Part shown: positions 1-5,208 of the stretch, one piece after another
Position numbering within the stretch: the first letter of the stretch is position 1
Layout of the letters: every line of letters starts with the position of its first letter
Assembly: GCA_003693905.1 (NCBI GenBank)
Contig: RFLL01000365.1
Location: forward strand, 1 to 5,208
DNA: 5,208 nt
Reading direction: 5' to 3'
Origin: Alphaproteobacteria bacterium
GTDB lineage: Bacteria > Pseudomonadota > Alphaproteobacteria > Kiloniellales > J153
The notes under the pieces: generated by a model
What the model saw: only the letters and a program-made list of their open reading frames with translations
Databases searched by the model: none
What the model was told of the DNA's origin: nothing
Program-made: the position numbers and the translations under genes

Positions 1-2
1 GA

Positions 3-25
3 GCCCCTCGGCAGCCCCTCGGGGC
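3..25. repeat. Short direct repeat with overlapping GC hairpin upstream of rpoZ
   Basis: The 9-mer GCCCCTCGG occurs at 3-11 and again at 14-22, two bases apart. The second copy continues into GGGGC, so GCCCC (14-18) can pair with GGGGC (21-25), as can GCCCC at 3-7, giving two mutually exclusive hairpins. There is no T-tract after the stem, so it is not a classical intrinsic terminator. It may be the end of an upstream gene or its transcript. The left edge of the window prevents a decision. Confidence 0.3.
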
Positions 26-36
26 CGGCAATCGCC

Positions 37-65
37 TTGCCTTCCCCTTGCGGCGTTCATATATT
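37..65 (+). promoter_or_regulatory. Predicted sigma-70-type promoter for rpoZ (and probably rsh)
   Basis: A -35 like TTGCCT (37-42, preceded by C, as alphaproteobacterial promoters often are) is followed after exactly 17 bases by a -10 like TATATT (60-65), which matches TATAAT at five of six positions. Initiation would fall near base 72, giving a leader of about 54 bases to the rpoZ ATG. The stretch between the -10 and the predicted start begins GCTGGG, a GC-rich discriminator. No other pairing of boxes in the first 125 bases has such good spacing. The call rests on pattern alone. Confidence 0.55.
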
Positions 66-125
66 GCTGGGAAATCGGCGTCCGTGACCCCTATTCATAC
101 AGGAATTTCAGGAGTATCCACCTAA

Positions 126-569
126 ATGGCCCGCGTTACGGTTGAAGATTGCGTCGTCAAGGTTCCGAACCGCTTCGAACTGGTCCTGCTGGCAGCGCAG
201 CGGGCGCGTGAGATTTCGAGCGGGGCACCGCTTACGGTCGATCGTGACAACGACAAGAACCCGGTAATCGCGTTGCGTGAAATCGCCGAGGAGACGGTCA
301 GTCTGGACGCCTTGAAAGGCGCCCTGATTCAAGGGTTGCAGAAGCACGTCGAAGTCGACGAGATCGAAGAGGAAACCGTCGATTTCGACCTGTCGGAAAT
401 GTCGATGGGAACCGGTGCCGAGGCTCTGGCGGCTGAAGCCTTGGCCCCCGGCAGCCCGAATCCAGAGCAGGCAGCACCTGGCGGCGCGGAGGAGGGGGAA
501 TCCGCCACCGCTACCACGGCTGTGGGCGATGGCGGCGACGAAGGCAGCGACGAAACCGGAGGAGCCTGA
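126..569 (+). CDS. rpoZ: DNA-directed RNA polymerase omega subunit
   Basis: Encodes a 147-residue omega subunit, the small RNA polymerase component that binds the beta-prime C-terminal region and aids core assembly. The N-terminus MARVTVEDC, then [18 protein letters not shown] (about 13-30) and [17 protein letters not shown] (about 42-58), are hallmark omega segments. In E. coli the residues after the initiator Met (A-R-V-T) contact ppGpp at the omega/beta-prime interface, and they are identical here. The ATG is supported by AGGAG at 110-114, 11 bases upstream, a slightly long gap. The protein is longer than E. coli omega (91 residues): residues 75-147 form a low-complexity tail with about 20 Asp/Glu and no Lys or Arg, rich in Ala and Gly. 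It is the first gene after the predicted promoter at 37-65 and is followed by rsh, an arrangement reminiscent of rpoZ-spoT in E. coli. Identification is secure; the role of the tail is unknown. Confidence 0.96.
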   Translation: MARVTVEDCVVKVPNRFELVLLAAQRAREISSGAPLTVDRDNDKNPVIALREIAEETVSLDALKGALIQGLQKHVEVDEIEEETVDFDLSEMSMGTGAEALAAEALAPGSPNPEQAAPGGAEEGESATATTAVGDGGDEGSDETGGA

Positions 570-689
570 CGGCGGGACCGCCCCCTTTCCCTCTGTCGGC
601 TTGCCTTCCGTGTCGGCCCGCTCCGCGCAAGCGCCCGACGACACGGGGCCGGGCAGCATGGGGTCAGGGATCCGATCTACGGCGGAGGT

Positions 690-708
690 CGGCGGCGTAC
701 AGCCGCCG
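690..708 (+). other. Perfect 7-bp hairpin just before the rsh start codon
   Basis: CGGCGGC (690-696) pairs perfectly with GCCGCCG (702-708) around the five-base loop GTACA. The stem ends 12 bases before the rsh ATG at 721. A GGAGG at 684-688 lies immediately on the far side, 32 bases from that ATG, and no good Shine-Dalgarno lies between stem and start. Pairing would shorten the effective distance from GGAGG to ATG to about 13 bases. A role in controlling rsh translation is possible but inferred; GC-rich DNA forms such stems often. Confidence 0.35.
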
Positions 709-720
709 GGCGGCCCTGTC

Positions 721-2865
721 ATGATGCGGCAGTTCGAACTGGTTGAACGGGTCAAGCGCTATGACCCGGGCGCTGATGAAGAGGCGCTGAACCGGGCCTA
801 TGTCTATGCCATGAAGATGCACGGATCGCAGGTGCGTGAATCCGGCGATCCGTATTTTTCCCACCCGATCGAAGTTGCCGGCATCCTGACCGAGCTCAAG
901 CTCGATCACAATTCGATCATCACCGCGCTGCTGCACGACCTGGTCGAGGATACCGAGGCCTCACTCGAAGATATCGAACGCCTGTTCGGGCGCGACATCG
1001 CGCGGCTGGTTGACGGCGTGACCAAGCTGTCGCGGCTGGAACTGCAATCGGAGCAGACCAAGGCGGCGGAGAATTTCCGCAAGCTGGTTCTGGCCATGTC
1101 GGAGGACATCCGCGTCCTTCTCGTCAAGCTGGCCGACCGGCTCCACAACATGCGCACCCTCAACTATGTCCGCGACCCGGAGAAGCGCCGTCGCATCGCC
1201 CGCGAGACGATGGAAATCTACGCCCCGCTGGCCGAGCGTCTGGGCATGCAGCGGTTCAAGGATGAATTGCAGGACCTGGCATTCGCCGAGCTCAACCCCG
1301 ACGGCCGGCAGTCGATTCTCAACCGTCTCGAATTTCTGCGCCGGCACGGCGAAACCCTGCCCAACACCATCATCGACCAGTTGAAGCGCGCGCTCGACGA
1401 AGAAGGGATCGAGGCCGAGGTCTCTGGCCGCCTGAAGACCCCTTATTCGATCTGGAAAAAGATGCAGCACAAGAACGTCGCGTTCGAACAGCTTTCGGAC
1501 ATCATGGCGTTCCGCATCGTGGTGACGACGATCGGCGAGTGCTATCAGGCGCTGGGCGTGCTGCACAGCCATTATTCGGTCGTTCCCGGGCGCTTCAAGG
1601 ACTACATCTCGACGCCGAAACCGAACGGATACCGCTCGCTGCACACCTGCATCATCGGCCCCGAACGCCAGCGCATCGAGGTGCAGATCCGCACCCGCGA
1701 GATGCACGACGTGGCAGAATTCGGCGTCGCCGCACACTGGAAATACAAGCAGGGCGCGATGCAGATCGACGGCCGCCAGTATCGCTGGCTGCGCGAACTG
1801 CTGGACATTCTAGAGCATGCTTCGAATCCGGAAGAATTCCTAGAACACACCAAACTGGAAATGTTCCAGGATCAGGTGTTCTGCTTCACGCCCAAGGGTG
1901 ATCTGATTGCCCTGCCGCGCGGCGCCACGCCGGTCGATTTCGCCTATGCCGTGCATTCCGAGGTCGGCGATACCTGTGTCGGCGCCAAGGTCAACGGCCG
2001 CATCGTGCCGTTGCGCTCGCCGCTCCAGAACGGCGATCAGGTCGAAATCCTGACCTCCAAGAACCAGACGCCGTCGCCCGACTGGGAAAAGTTCGTCGTT
2101 ACCGGCAAGGCCAAGGCTCGCATCCGGCGCTTCATTCACATGAAGGAGCGCGAACAGTACTGCGAGCTCGGGCGTCAGCTTCTGCACAAGGTGTTCCGCG
2201 AGGAAGGGTACGAATTTACCGAAAAGGCGCTGAACGAAGTTCTCAGGCGCTTCAAGGCGGACAGCCTCGACGACCTCTATGCCGCCGTCGGCAAGGGCAC
2301 CCATACGGCGCGCGAGGTTCTGGTTGCCGTCTTTCCCGGCGCCCGCACACCGGCACGCCTGCGGCGCAAGTGGCCGTTTGCGCGCAGCCGCACCCGTCCC
2401 GCTGCCACCAAGTCCACGGGCCTGCCGATCAAGGGGCTGATCCCCGGCATGGCCGTGCACTTCGCCCATTGCTGCCACCCCTTGCCCGGTGAACGGATTG
2501 TCGGCATCGTGACCACCGGCAAGGGGGTGACGGTGCATACGATCGATTGCGAGACTCTGGAAGCCTTTCAGGACACGCCGGAGCGCTGGATCGACCTGAC
2601 CTGGGACGAAGAGATGAACGGCGCCATGCACATCGGGCGCCTGAAGGTCGTGATCGCCAACGAACCGGGCAGCCTGGGCAGTCTGTCGACGATCATCGGC
2701 AAGAATCAGGGCAACATCAGCAACCTCAAGATCGTCAACCGCTCCGTCGATTTTTTCGAAATGCTGGTCGATGTCGAGGTTCAGGATGCCCGCCATCTCA
2801 GCGACATCATCGCGGCGCTGCGGGCGATGCCGGTAATCACTTCGGTCGAGCGGGCGCGGAACTGA
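721..2865 (+). CDS. rsh: Bifunctional (p)ppGpp synthetase/hydrolase (RelA/SpoT family, Rsh)
   Basis: A 714-residue long RSH enzyme that makes (p)ppGpp from ATP plus GTP/GDP and hydrolyses it, setting the stringent response in the cytoplasm. Domains in order: HD hydrolase (about 25-180) with H48, H72-D73, E76-D77 and D139 in KLADRLHNMRTL, all metal or catalytic positions kept; synthetase (about 230-345) with RLKTPYSIWKKM, RFKDYI, PNGYRSLHT and IEVQIRT (E320); TGS (about 384-445) with the conserved His of AYAVHSEVG (H412); a helical stretch; a zinc-finger/CC region (about 565-615) with H580, C584, C585 and C610; and a C-terminal ACT/RRM domain (about 637-712). The RFKD form of the RxKD motif fits bifunctional enzymes, not synthetase-only RelA. 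Both activities should be intact. The frame is open back to 415, inside rpoZ. I chose ATG 721 (or 724) because MMRQFELVERV matches the usual start of alphaproteobacterial Rsh; ATG 658 would add 21 Gly/Pro-rich residues. No canonical ribosome binding site precedes 721. Confidence 0.96.
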   Translation: MMRQFELVERVKRYDPGADEEALNRAYVYAMKMHGSQVRESGDPYFSHPIEVAGILTELKLDHNSIITALLHDLVEDTEASLEDIERLFGRDIARLVDGVTKLSRLELQSEQTKAAENFRKLVLAMSEDIRVLLVKLADRLHNMRTLNYVRDPEKRRRIARETMEIYAPLAERLGMQRFKDELQDLAFAELNPDGRQSILNRLEFLRRHGETLPNTIIDQLKRALDEEGIEAEVSGRLKTPYSIWKKMQHKNVAFEQLSDIMAFRIVVTTIGECYQALGVLHSHYSVVPGRFKDYISTPKPNGYRSLHTCIIGPERQRIEVQIRTREMHDVAEFGVAAHWKYKQGAMQIDGRQYRWLRELLDILEHASNPEEFLEHTKLEMFQDQVFCFTPKGDLIALPRGATPVDFAYAVHSEVGDTCVGAKVNGRIVPLRSPLQNGDQVEILTSKNQTPSPDWEKFVVTGKAKARIRRFIHMKEREQYCELGRQLLHKVFREEGYEFTEKALNEVLRRFKADSLDDLYAAVGKGTHTAREVLVAVFPGARTPARLRRKWPFARSRTRPAATKSTGLPIKGLIPGMAVHFAHCCHPLPGERIVGIVTTGKGVTVHTIDCETLEAFQDTPERWIDLTWDEEMNGAMHIGRLKVVIANEPGSLGSLSTIIGKNQGNISNLKIVNRSVDFFEMLVDVEVQDARHLSDIIAALRAMPVITSVERARN
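1809..1843. repeat. Run of abutting 6-bp palindromes inside rsh
   Basis: Four perfect 6-bp palindromes lie end to end: TCTAGA (1809-1814), GCATGC (1815-1820), TTCGAA (1821-1826) and TCCGGA (1827-1832). One base later comes GAATTC (1834-1839), then CTAG (1840-1843). The block is flanked by the inverted pair TTCTAG (1808-1813) and CTAGAA (1840-1845). It encodes the linker residues around LEHASNPEEFLEH between the synthetase and TGS domains, with two CTA leucine codons that look rare for so GC-rich a gene. The palindromes are certain; any function is not, and chance under protein constraint is the default explanation. Confidence 0.5.
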
Positions 2866-2943
2866 TGACGGCGCACTGGATCACCTCGCCGACCCTCTTC
2901 CCAGTTCCATCTCCGGCCGGTTCCCGGGCCATCCCTCAAGCGA

Positions 2944-2989
2944 CCTCGGAGTGCACCGCGGACCCCGGCCGCGGCATGCGGCACCGAGG
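2944..2989 (+). other. Imperfect long hairpin in the rsh-DUF2062 spacer
   Basis: In the 150-base spacer 2866-3015, CCTCGG (2944-2949) is complementary to CCGAGG (2984-2989). Inside, TGC (2952-2954) can pair with GCA (2981-2983), and the self-complementary CCGCGG occurs twice (2956-2961 and 2969-2974), able to close an inner stem of six pairs. The fold would end 12 bases before the GGGAG that serves the next gene. No T-tract follows, so it is not a standard intrinsic terminator. It may be an attenuating or mRNA-stabilising structure; the rest of the spacer shows no convincing promoter. Confidence 0.35.
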
Positions 2990-3001
2990 GCGCTGAGCCG
3001 C

Positions 3002-3006
3002 GGGAG
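3002..3006 (+). promoter_or_regulatory. Ribosome binding site that fixes the GTG start of the DUF2062 gene
   Basis: GGGAG lies nine bases before the GTG at 3016-3018. No ATG with comparable spacing exists nearby; the first in-frame ATG is at 3079, which would remove 21 residues of the typical N-terminus. The site therefore decides in favour of the GTG. Confidence 0.6.
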
Positions 3007-3015
3007 CCCCTTGCC

Positions 3016-3603
3016 GTGTTCGGACGACGCGTTCCCTTGTCGTGGCGGCGGCGGCTTGCGGAACTGGTGTGGCCGCGCATGGGCTGGCGGCGGACCACGG
3101 CCTATCTTGCCCACCGGGTACGGCGCCTGCCGGGGACCCCGTACCGGATTGCCGCCGGCTTCGCCTGCGGCGCGGCGATTTCCTTTACCCCGTTCATCGG
3201 GTTCCACTTCATCGGCGCGGCGCTGCTGGCCCTGCTGGTGCGGGGCAGCGTGGTCGCCTCGGCGATCGGCACCGTGGTCGGCAACCCTTGGACCTTCCCC
3301 TTCATCTGGGCCTGGACCTATACCTTCGGGAACTGGCTGCTGGGCGGGCCGGCCATCACCACGCTTCCCGACGGCCTCAGTTTCGACTACATTTTCAACC
3401 ATCCGATGGAGGTCCTGTGGCCGATGACGGTGGGCGGCATCCCGACCGCCGTAGTGGCTTGGTTTGCGTTTTTCTGGCCGATTCGCGCCGCGGTGGCGGA
3501 ATATCAGCTTTTGCGTCATCAGCGCATTTTCAGCAGGATGCGGACCAGACAGCGCCGGTTGGCGGCCAAGCGCATCTCCGACGGCAAGATGGAAGGATCG
3601 TAA
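3016..3603 (+). CDS. DUF2062 family integral membrane protein
   Basis: Encodes 195 residues of the DUF2062 family, whose biochemical role is not known. The N-terminal 35 residues are strongly basic and presumably cytoplasmic. Hydrophobic segments lie at about 45-78 (one or two passes, containing SFTPFIGFHFIGAALLALLV), about 80-108 (with NPWTFPFIW, a family signature) and about 134-156. The C-terminal 40 residues are again basic (RHQRIFSRMRTRQRRLAAKR), consistent with the positive-inside rule. A short polar loop (about 112-132) joins the last two hydrophobic parts. Translation starts at a GTG supported by GGGAG nine bases upstream; the resulting MFGRR start resembles relatives as I recall them. 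The stop is three bases before pdxJ, and the pdxJ ribosome binding site is inside this gene's last codons, so the two are very likely co-transcribed and perhaps translationally coupled. Family assignment is confident; function should be considered unknown. Confidence 0.9.
   Translation: MFGRRVPLSWRRRLAELVWPRMGWRRTTAYLAHRVRRLPGTPYRIAAGFACGAAISFTPFIGFHFIGAALLALLVRGSVVASAIGTVVGNPWTFPFIWAWTYTFGNWLLGGPAITTLPDGLSFDYIFNHPMEVLWPMTVGGIPTAVVAWFAFFWPIRAAVAEYQLLRHQRIFSRMRTRQRRLAAKRISDGKMEGS
3591..3597 (+). promoter_or_regulatory. pdxJ ribosome binding site within the end of the DUF2062 gene
   Basis: GGAAGGA ends nine bases before the pdxJ ATG at 3607 and lies wholly within the last codons of the upstream gene, which ends TAA at 3601-3603. 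Ribosomes finishing the upstream gene would pass over this site, which favours coupled translation. Confidence 0.6.
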
Positions 3604-3606
3604 GCA

Positions 3607-4374
3607 ATGCAACATCTGCGCCTGGGGGTGAATATCGATCACGTGGCAACGATCCGCAACGCGCGCGGTGGCGGCCATCCGGATCCGGTGCGCGCGGCGC
3701 GTCTGGCGGCGGCGGCCGGGGCCGACGGCATCACCGCTCATCTGCGCGAGGATCGCCGGCACATCTCGGACGGCGACATCAGCCGCCTGATCGACGGCGT
3801 CGATCTGCCGCTCAACCTCGAAATCGCGGCGACCGAGGAAATGCTGGCGATCGCGCTGCGCCATACCCCGCACGCGGCGTGCATCGTGCCCGAGAAACGC
3901 CAGGAAGTGACCACCGAAGGCGGTCTCGACGTGGCCGGAGGGCTGGAGAAGTTGCGACCATACTGCCAGGCGCTGCGCGAGGCCGGCATCCGTGTCAGCC
4001 TGTTCGTCGATCCCGATCCGGTGCAACTGGAAGCCGCAGCGGCGCTGGGCGTGCCGGTGGTCGAGCTGCACACCGGCGCCTACTGCGAAGCCTGTCAGGA
4101 GGATCGCGGCGGTGCCCAAGCCCGCGAAGAACTGGCGCGCCTGGTCGAAGCGGCCAGGGTGGCCGAGGATCTGGGGCTGGAATGCCATGCCGGCCACGGA
4201 CTGACCTATGACACGGTTGCCCCGGTGGCCGCGATTCCCAGCGTCGTTGAACTCAACATCGGCCATTTCCTGATCGGCGAAGCCATCTTCTGCGGGCTGG
4301 ACAGTGCCATCAAACGCATGCGCAGCCTCATGGACCAGGCCCGCGCCGAGGCCGCCGGCGCGCGCAGCGCCTGA
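3607..4374 (+). CDS. pdxJ: Pyridoxine 5'-phosphate synthase
   Basis: Encodes a 255-residue PdxJ, the TIM-barrel enzyme that condenses 3-amino-1-hydroxyacetone 1-phosphate with 1-deoxy-D-xylulose 5-phosphate to form pyridoxine 5'-phosphate, the ring-closing step of DXP-dependent vitamin B6 synthesis. Signatures are LGVNIDHVATIRNARGG (6-22), GITAHLREDRRHI (41-53) with the catalytic His45, PLNLEIA (68-74) with Glu72, and HAGHGLTYD (194-202), where His197 corresponds to E. coli His193. VVELHTGAYC (151-160) and VELNIGHFLIGEA (214-226) supply the later barrel strands and the phosphate-binding region. Length is close to the E. coli enzyme (243), with a slightly longer Ala-rich C-terminus. The ATG has GGAAGGA nine bases upstream. 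It sits three bases after the DUF2062 gene and 21 before acpS; pdxJ-acpS adjacency is common in Proteobacteria. No key residue appears missing. Confidence 0.97.
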   Translation: MQHLRLGVNIDHVATIRNARGGGHPDPVRAARLAAAAGADGITAHLREDRRHISDGDISRLIDGVDLPLNLEIAATEEMLAIALRHTPHAACIVPEKRQEVTTEGGLDVAGGLEKLRPYCQALREAGIRVSLFVDPDPVQLEAAAALGVPVVELHTGAYCEACQEDRGGAQAREELARLVEAARVAEDLGLECHAGHGLTYDTVAPVAAIPSVVELNIGHFLIGEAIFCGLDSAIKRMRSLMDQARAEAAGARSA

Positions 4375-4395
4375 TTTGCCGACCGGTCTTGTGCG

Positions 4396-4824
4396 ATGAT
4401 CCTTGGCCTCGGCAACGATCTGATCGACATCCGCCGGATCGAAAAGACTCTGGACCGGTTCGGGGAACGCTTCATCCAGCGGGTGTTCACCGAGGTCGAA
4501 CAGGCGAAATCGGACCGTCGCGCCGCGCGGGCGGCAAGCTATGCCAAGCGCTTCGCCGCCAAGGAAGCCTGCGCCAAGGCGCTGGGCACCGGGGTGCCGC
4601 GCCGCGGTGTCCACTGGCGCGATCTCGGCGTCGTCAATCTGCCCAGTGGCAAGCCGACCATGAAACTGACCAACGGCGCCGCGCGACGCCTGGCCGAAAT
4701 CACGCCGCGCGGCATGACGGCGCAGATCGACGTCACTCTCACCGACGATTACCCGCTGGCGCAGGCCATCGTCATCATCTCGGCCGTCGCCGACTCTGGC
4801 GGACCCGAGGCGCCCTCGCAATGA
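4396..4824 (+). CDS. acpS: Holo-[acyl-carrier-protein] synthase
   Basis: Encodes a 142-residue AcpS-type phosphopantetheinyl transferase, which moves 4'-phosphopantetheine from coenzyme A to the serine of apo-ACP so that fatty acid synthesis can run. [16 protein letters not shown] (1-16) holds the metal-binding Asp8, and [15 protein letters not shown] (52-66) holds Glu57 and Lys61, the second metal ligand and its neighbourhood. SGKP (84-87) and [16 protein letters not shown] (113-128) are the usual later motifs in their alphaproteobacterial form. The family is usually about 120-140 residues as trimers; the last 12 residues here look like a non-conserved tail. The ATG is the only sensible start, but the 21-base gap after pdxJ has no clear Shine-Dalgarno, so efficient expression may depend on coupling to pdxJ. 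The stop overlaps an ATG (ATGA at 4821), which leads only to a 28-codon frame. Confidence 0.95.
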   Translation: MILGLGNDLIDIRRIEKTLDRFGERFIQRVFTEVEQAKSDRRAARAASYAKRFAAKEACAKALGTGVPRRGVHWRDLGVVNLPSGKPTMKLTNGAARRLAEITPRGMTAQIDVTLTDDYPLAQAIVIISAVADSGGPEAPSQ

Positions 4825-4861
4825 ACCGCCGGTCGGCTTGTCGCCGCACCCGGCTGCCGCT

Positions 4862-4890
4862 GCCGCGCCCTTGCCGGACTCGGGCGCGGC
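4862..4890 (+). other. Perfect 9-bp GC hairpin between acpS and lepB
   Basis: GCCGCGCCC (4862-4870) pairs perfectly with GGGCGCGGC (4882-4890) around an 11-base loop. It is the strongest simple stem I found in the intergenic DNA here. The following bases, CTTGTACC, lack a T-tract, so a textbook intrinsic terminator is not supported; partial termination, a pause site or a barrier to RNA decay are possible. It lies 38 bases before lepB, in a 103-base spacer (4825-4927) with no convincing promoter of its own. Confidence 0.4.
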
Positions 4891-4927
4891 CTTGTACCAC
4901 CTTCTGATCCGACAGCGCGACAGGCCA

Positions 4928-5208
4928 ATGGACCACTCAATGTCGAAAAAGAAATCGAGCGCCTTCGGCGAGACCGTCCGCACCGTCATCTATGCGGTAC
5001 TCATCGCCCTGGTGATCCGGGTGTTCGCCTACGAACCGTTCAACATCCCGTCGGGGTCGATGATTCCGACGCTTCTGGTCGGCGATTATCTGTTCGTTTC
5101 GAAGTTCTCGTATGGCTACAGTCGCTATTCGCTGCCCTGGGGTCTGCCCTTGTTCGAGGGGCGCATCTGGGCCAGCCCGCCGCAGCGCGGCGACGTCGTG
5201 GTCTTCAA
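4928..5208 (+). CDS. lepB: Signal peptidase I, N-terminal part (cut by window edge)
   Basis: The first 93 codons of leader peptidase, the membrane serine protease that removes signal peptides from exported proteins on the outer face of the inner membrane. A basic start (SKKK, 6-9) precedes one membrane-spanning segment (about 19-34, VIYAVLIALVIRVFAY). Then comes PFNIPSGSMIPTLLVGDYLFVSKFSYG (37-63) with the nucleophile Ser44 in the SGSM motif, and box C, RGDVVVF (87-93), at the edge. The catalytic lysine lies beyond the window and cannot be checked. Having one transmembrane segment where E. coli LepB has two is normal for many alphaproteobacteria. Two in-frame ATGs are possible, 4928 and 4940. 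Neither has a strong ribosome binding site (AGG at 4922-4924 is very close to the first), so the exact start is unsure. Confidence 0.93.
   Translation, partial: MDHSMSKKKSSAFGETVRTVIYAVLIALVIRVFAYEPFNIPSGSMIPTLLVGDYLFVSKFSYGYSRYSLPWGLPLFEGRIWASPPQRGDVVVF

Noticed and set aside
570..587. GGCG/CGCC hairpin followed by a short pyrimidine run as an rpoZ terminator
   Set aside because: Only four pairs and the tail is CCCTTTCC rather than a T-tract; too weak to call a terminator.
594..617. TGTCGGC direct repeat (594-600 and 611-617) as an operator
   Set aside because: Two copies of a GC-rich 7-mer in GC-rich DNA are not unusual, and no promoter is recognisable around them.
415..720. Extending rsh upstream to the first ATG at 415 (816 residues)
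   Set aside because: It would overlap rpoZ by 155 bases and add a Pro/Arg/Ala-rich stretch with no family resemblance; the conserved Rsh N-terminus begins at 721.
108..755. Antisense open frame of 215 codons over rpoZ and the rpoZ-rsh spacer
   Set aside because: Shadow of rpoZ coding and GC-rich spacer; no recognisable protein features and no promoter or ribosome binding site seen.
1840..2796. Antisense open frame of 318 codons within rsh
   Set aside because: Lies completely opposite well-conserved Rsh domains and reads as low-information sequence typical of an antisense shadow.
4891..4927. TTGTAC (4892-4897) as a -35 box for a separate lepB promoter
   Set aside because: No plausible -10 sequence at 16-18 bases downstream.
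2881..4989. Antisense open frame of 702 codons covering DUF2062, pdxJ and acpS
   Set aside because: The three + strand genes all lie in the same reading frame, so one antisense frame stays open across them as a by-product of GC-rich codon use. The translation shows no domain, and the three sense proteins are unmistakable.
1..5208. Defence system, mobile element, CRISPR array, tRNA or riboswitch
   Set aside because: Intergenic space is small and accounted for; no terminal inverted repeats, spaced repeats or cloverleaf pattern seen, and every convincing protein is a housekeeping gene.

Overview
The window looks like an ordinary chromosomal housekeeping segment of a GC-rich alphaproteobacterium. 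Rhodospirillales or a close relative is the best guess from gene order and protein character; no ribosomal RNA is present to confirm it. All recognisable genes lie on the + strand in the order rpoZ, rsh (relA/spoT), a DUF2062 membrane protein gene, pdxJ, acpS, and the 5' part of lepB, which runs off the right edge. I see no mobile element, CRISPR array, tRNA, rRNA or base-composition break suggesting horizontal transfer.

Layout: bases 1-125 hold a short GC-rich repeat/hairpin, a good sigma-70-type promoter (37-65) and the rpoZ ribosome binding site. rpoZ (126-569) encodes the omega subunit of RNA polymerase with a long, purely acidic tail. A 151-base spacer with a hairpin close to the next start leads to rsh (721-2865), a complete bifunctional (p)ppGpp synthetase/hydrolase. 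A 150-base structured spacer follows. The GTG-started DUF2062 gene (3016-3603), pdxJ (3607-4374) and acpS (4396-4824) are then packed with gaps of 3 and 21 bases and share one reading frame. A 103-base spacer with a perfect 9-bp GC hairpin precedes lepB (4928 to the edge).

How the genes work together: rpoZ and rsh pair a component of the polymerase with the enzyme that makes and destroys the alarmone it can help sense; the omega N-terminus keeps the residues that contact ppGpp in E. coli. The second half is biosynthetic and envelope-related: vitamin B6 ring closure (PdxJ), activation of acyl carrier protein (AcpS) and signal-peptide removal (LepB), plus an integral membrane protein of unknown function. 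One transcript from the 37-65 promoter could cover everything, with the three structured spacers as possible points of modulation, but that is inference.

I found no convincing undescribed system. The observations most worth a second look are a run of abutting 6-bp palindromes inside rsh (1809-1843), the hairpin separating a GGAGG from the rsh start, the lysine/arginine-free omega tail, and the structured spacers before DUF2062 and lepB.
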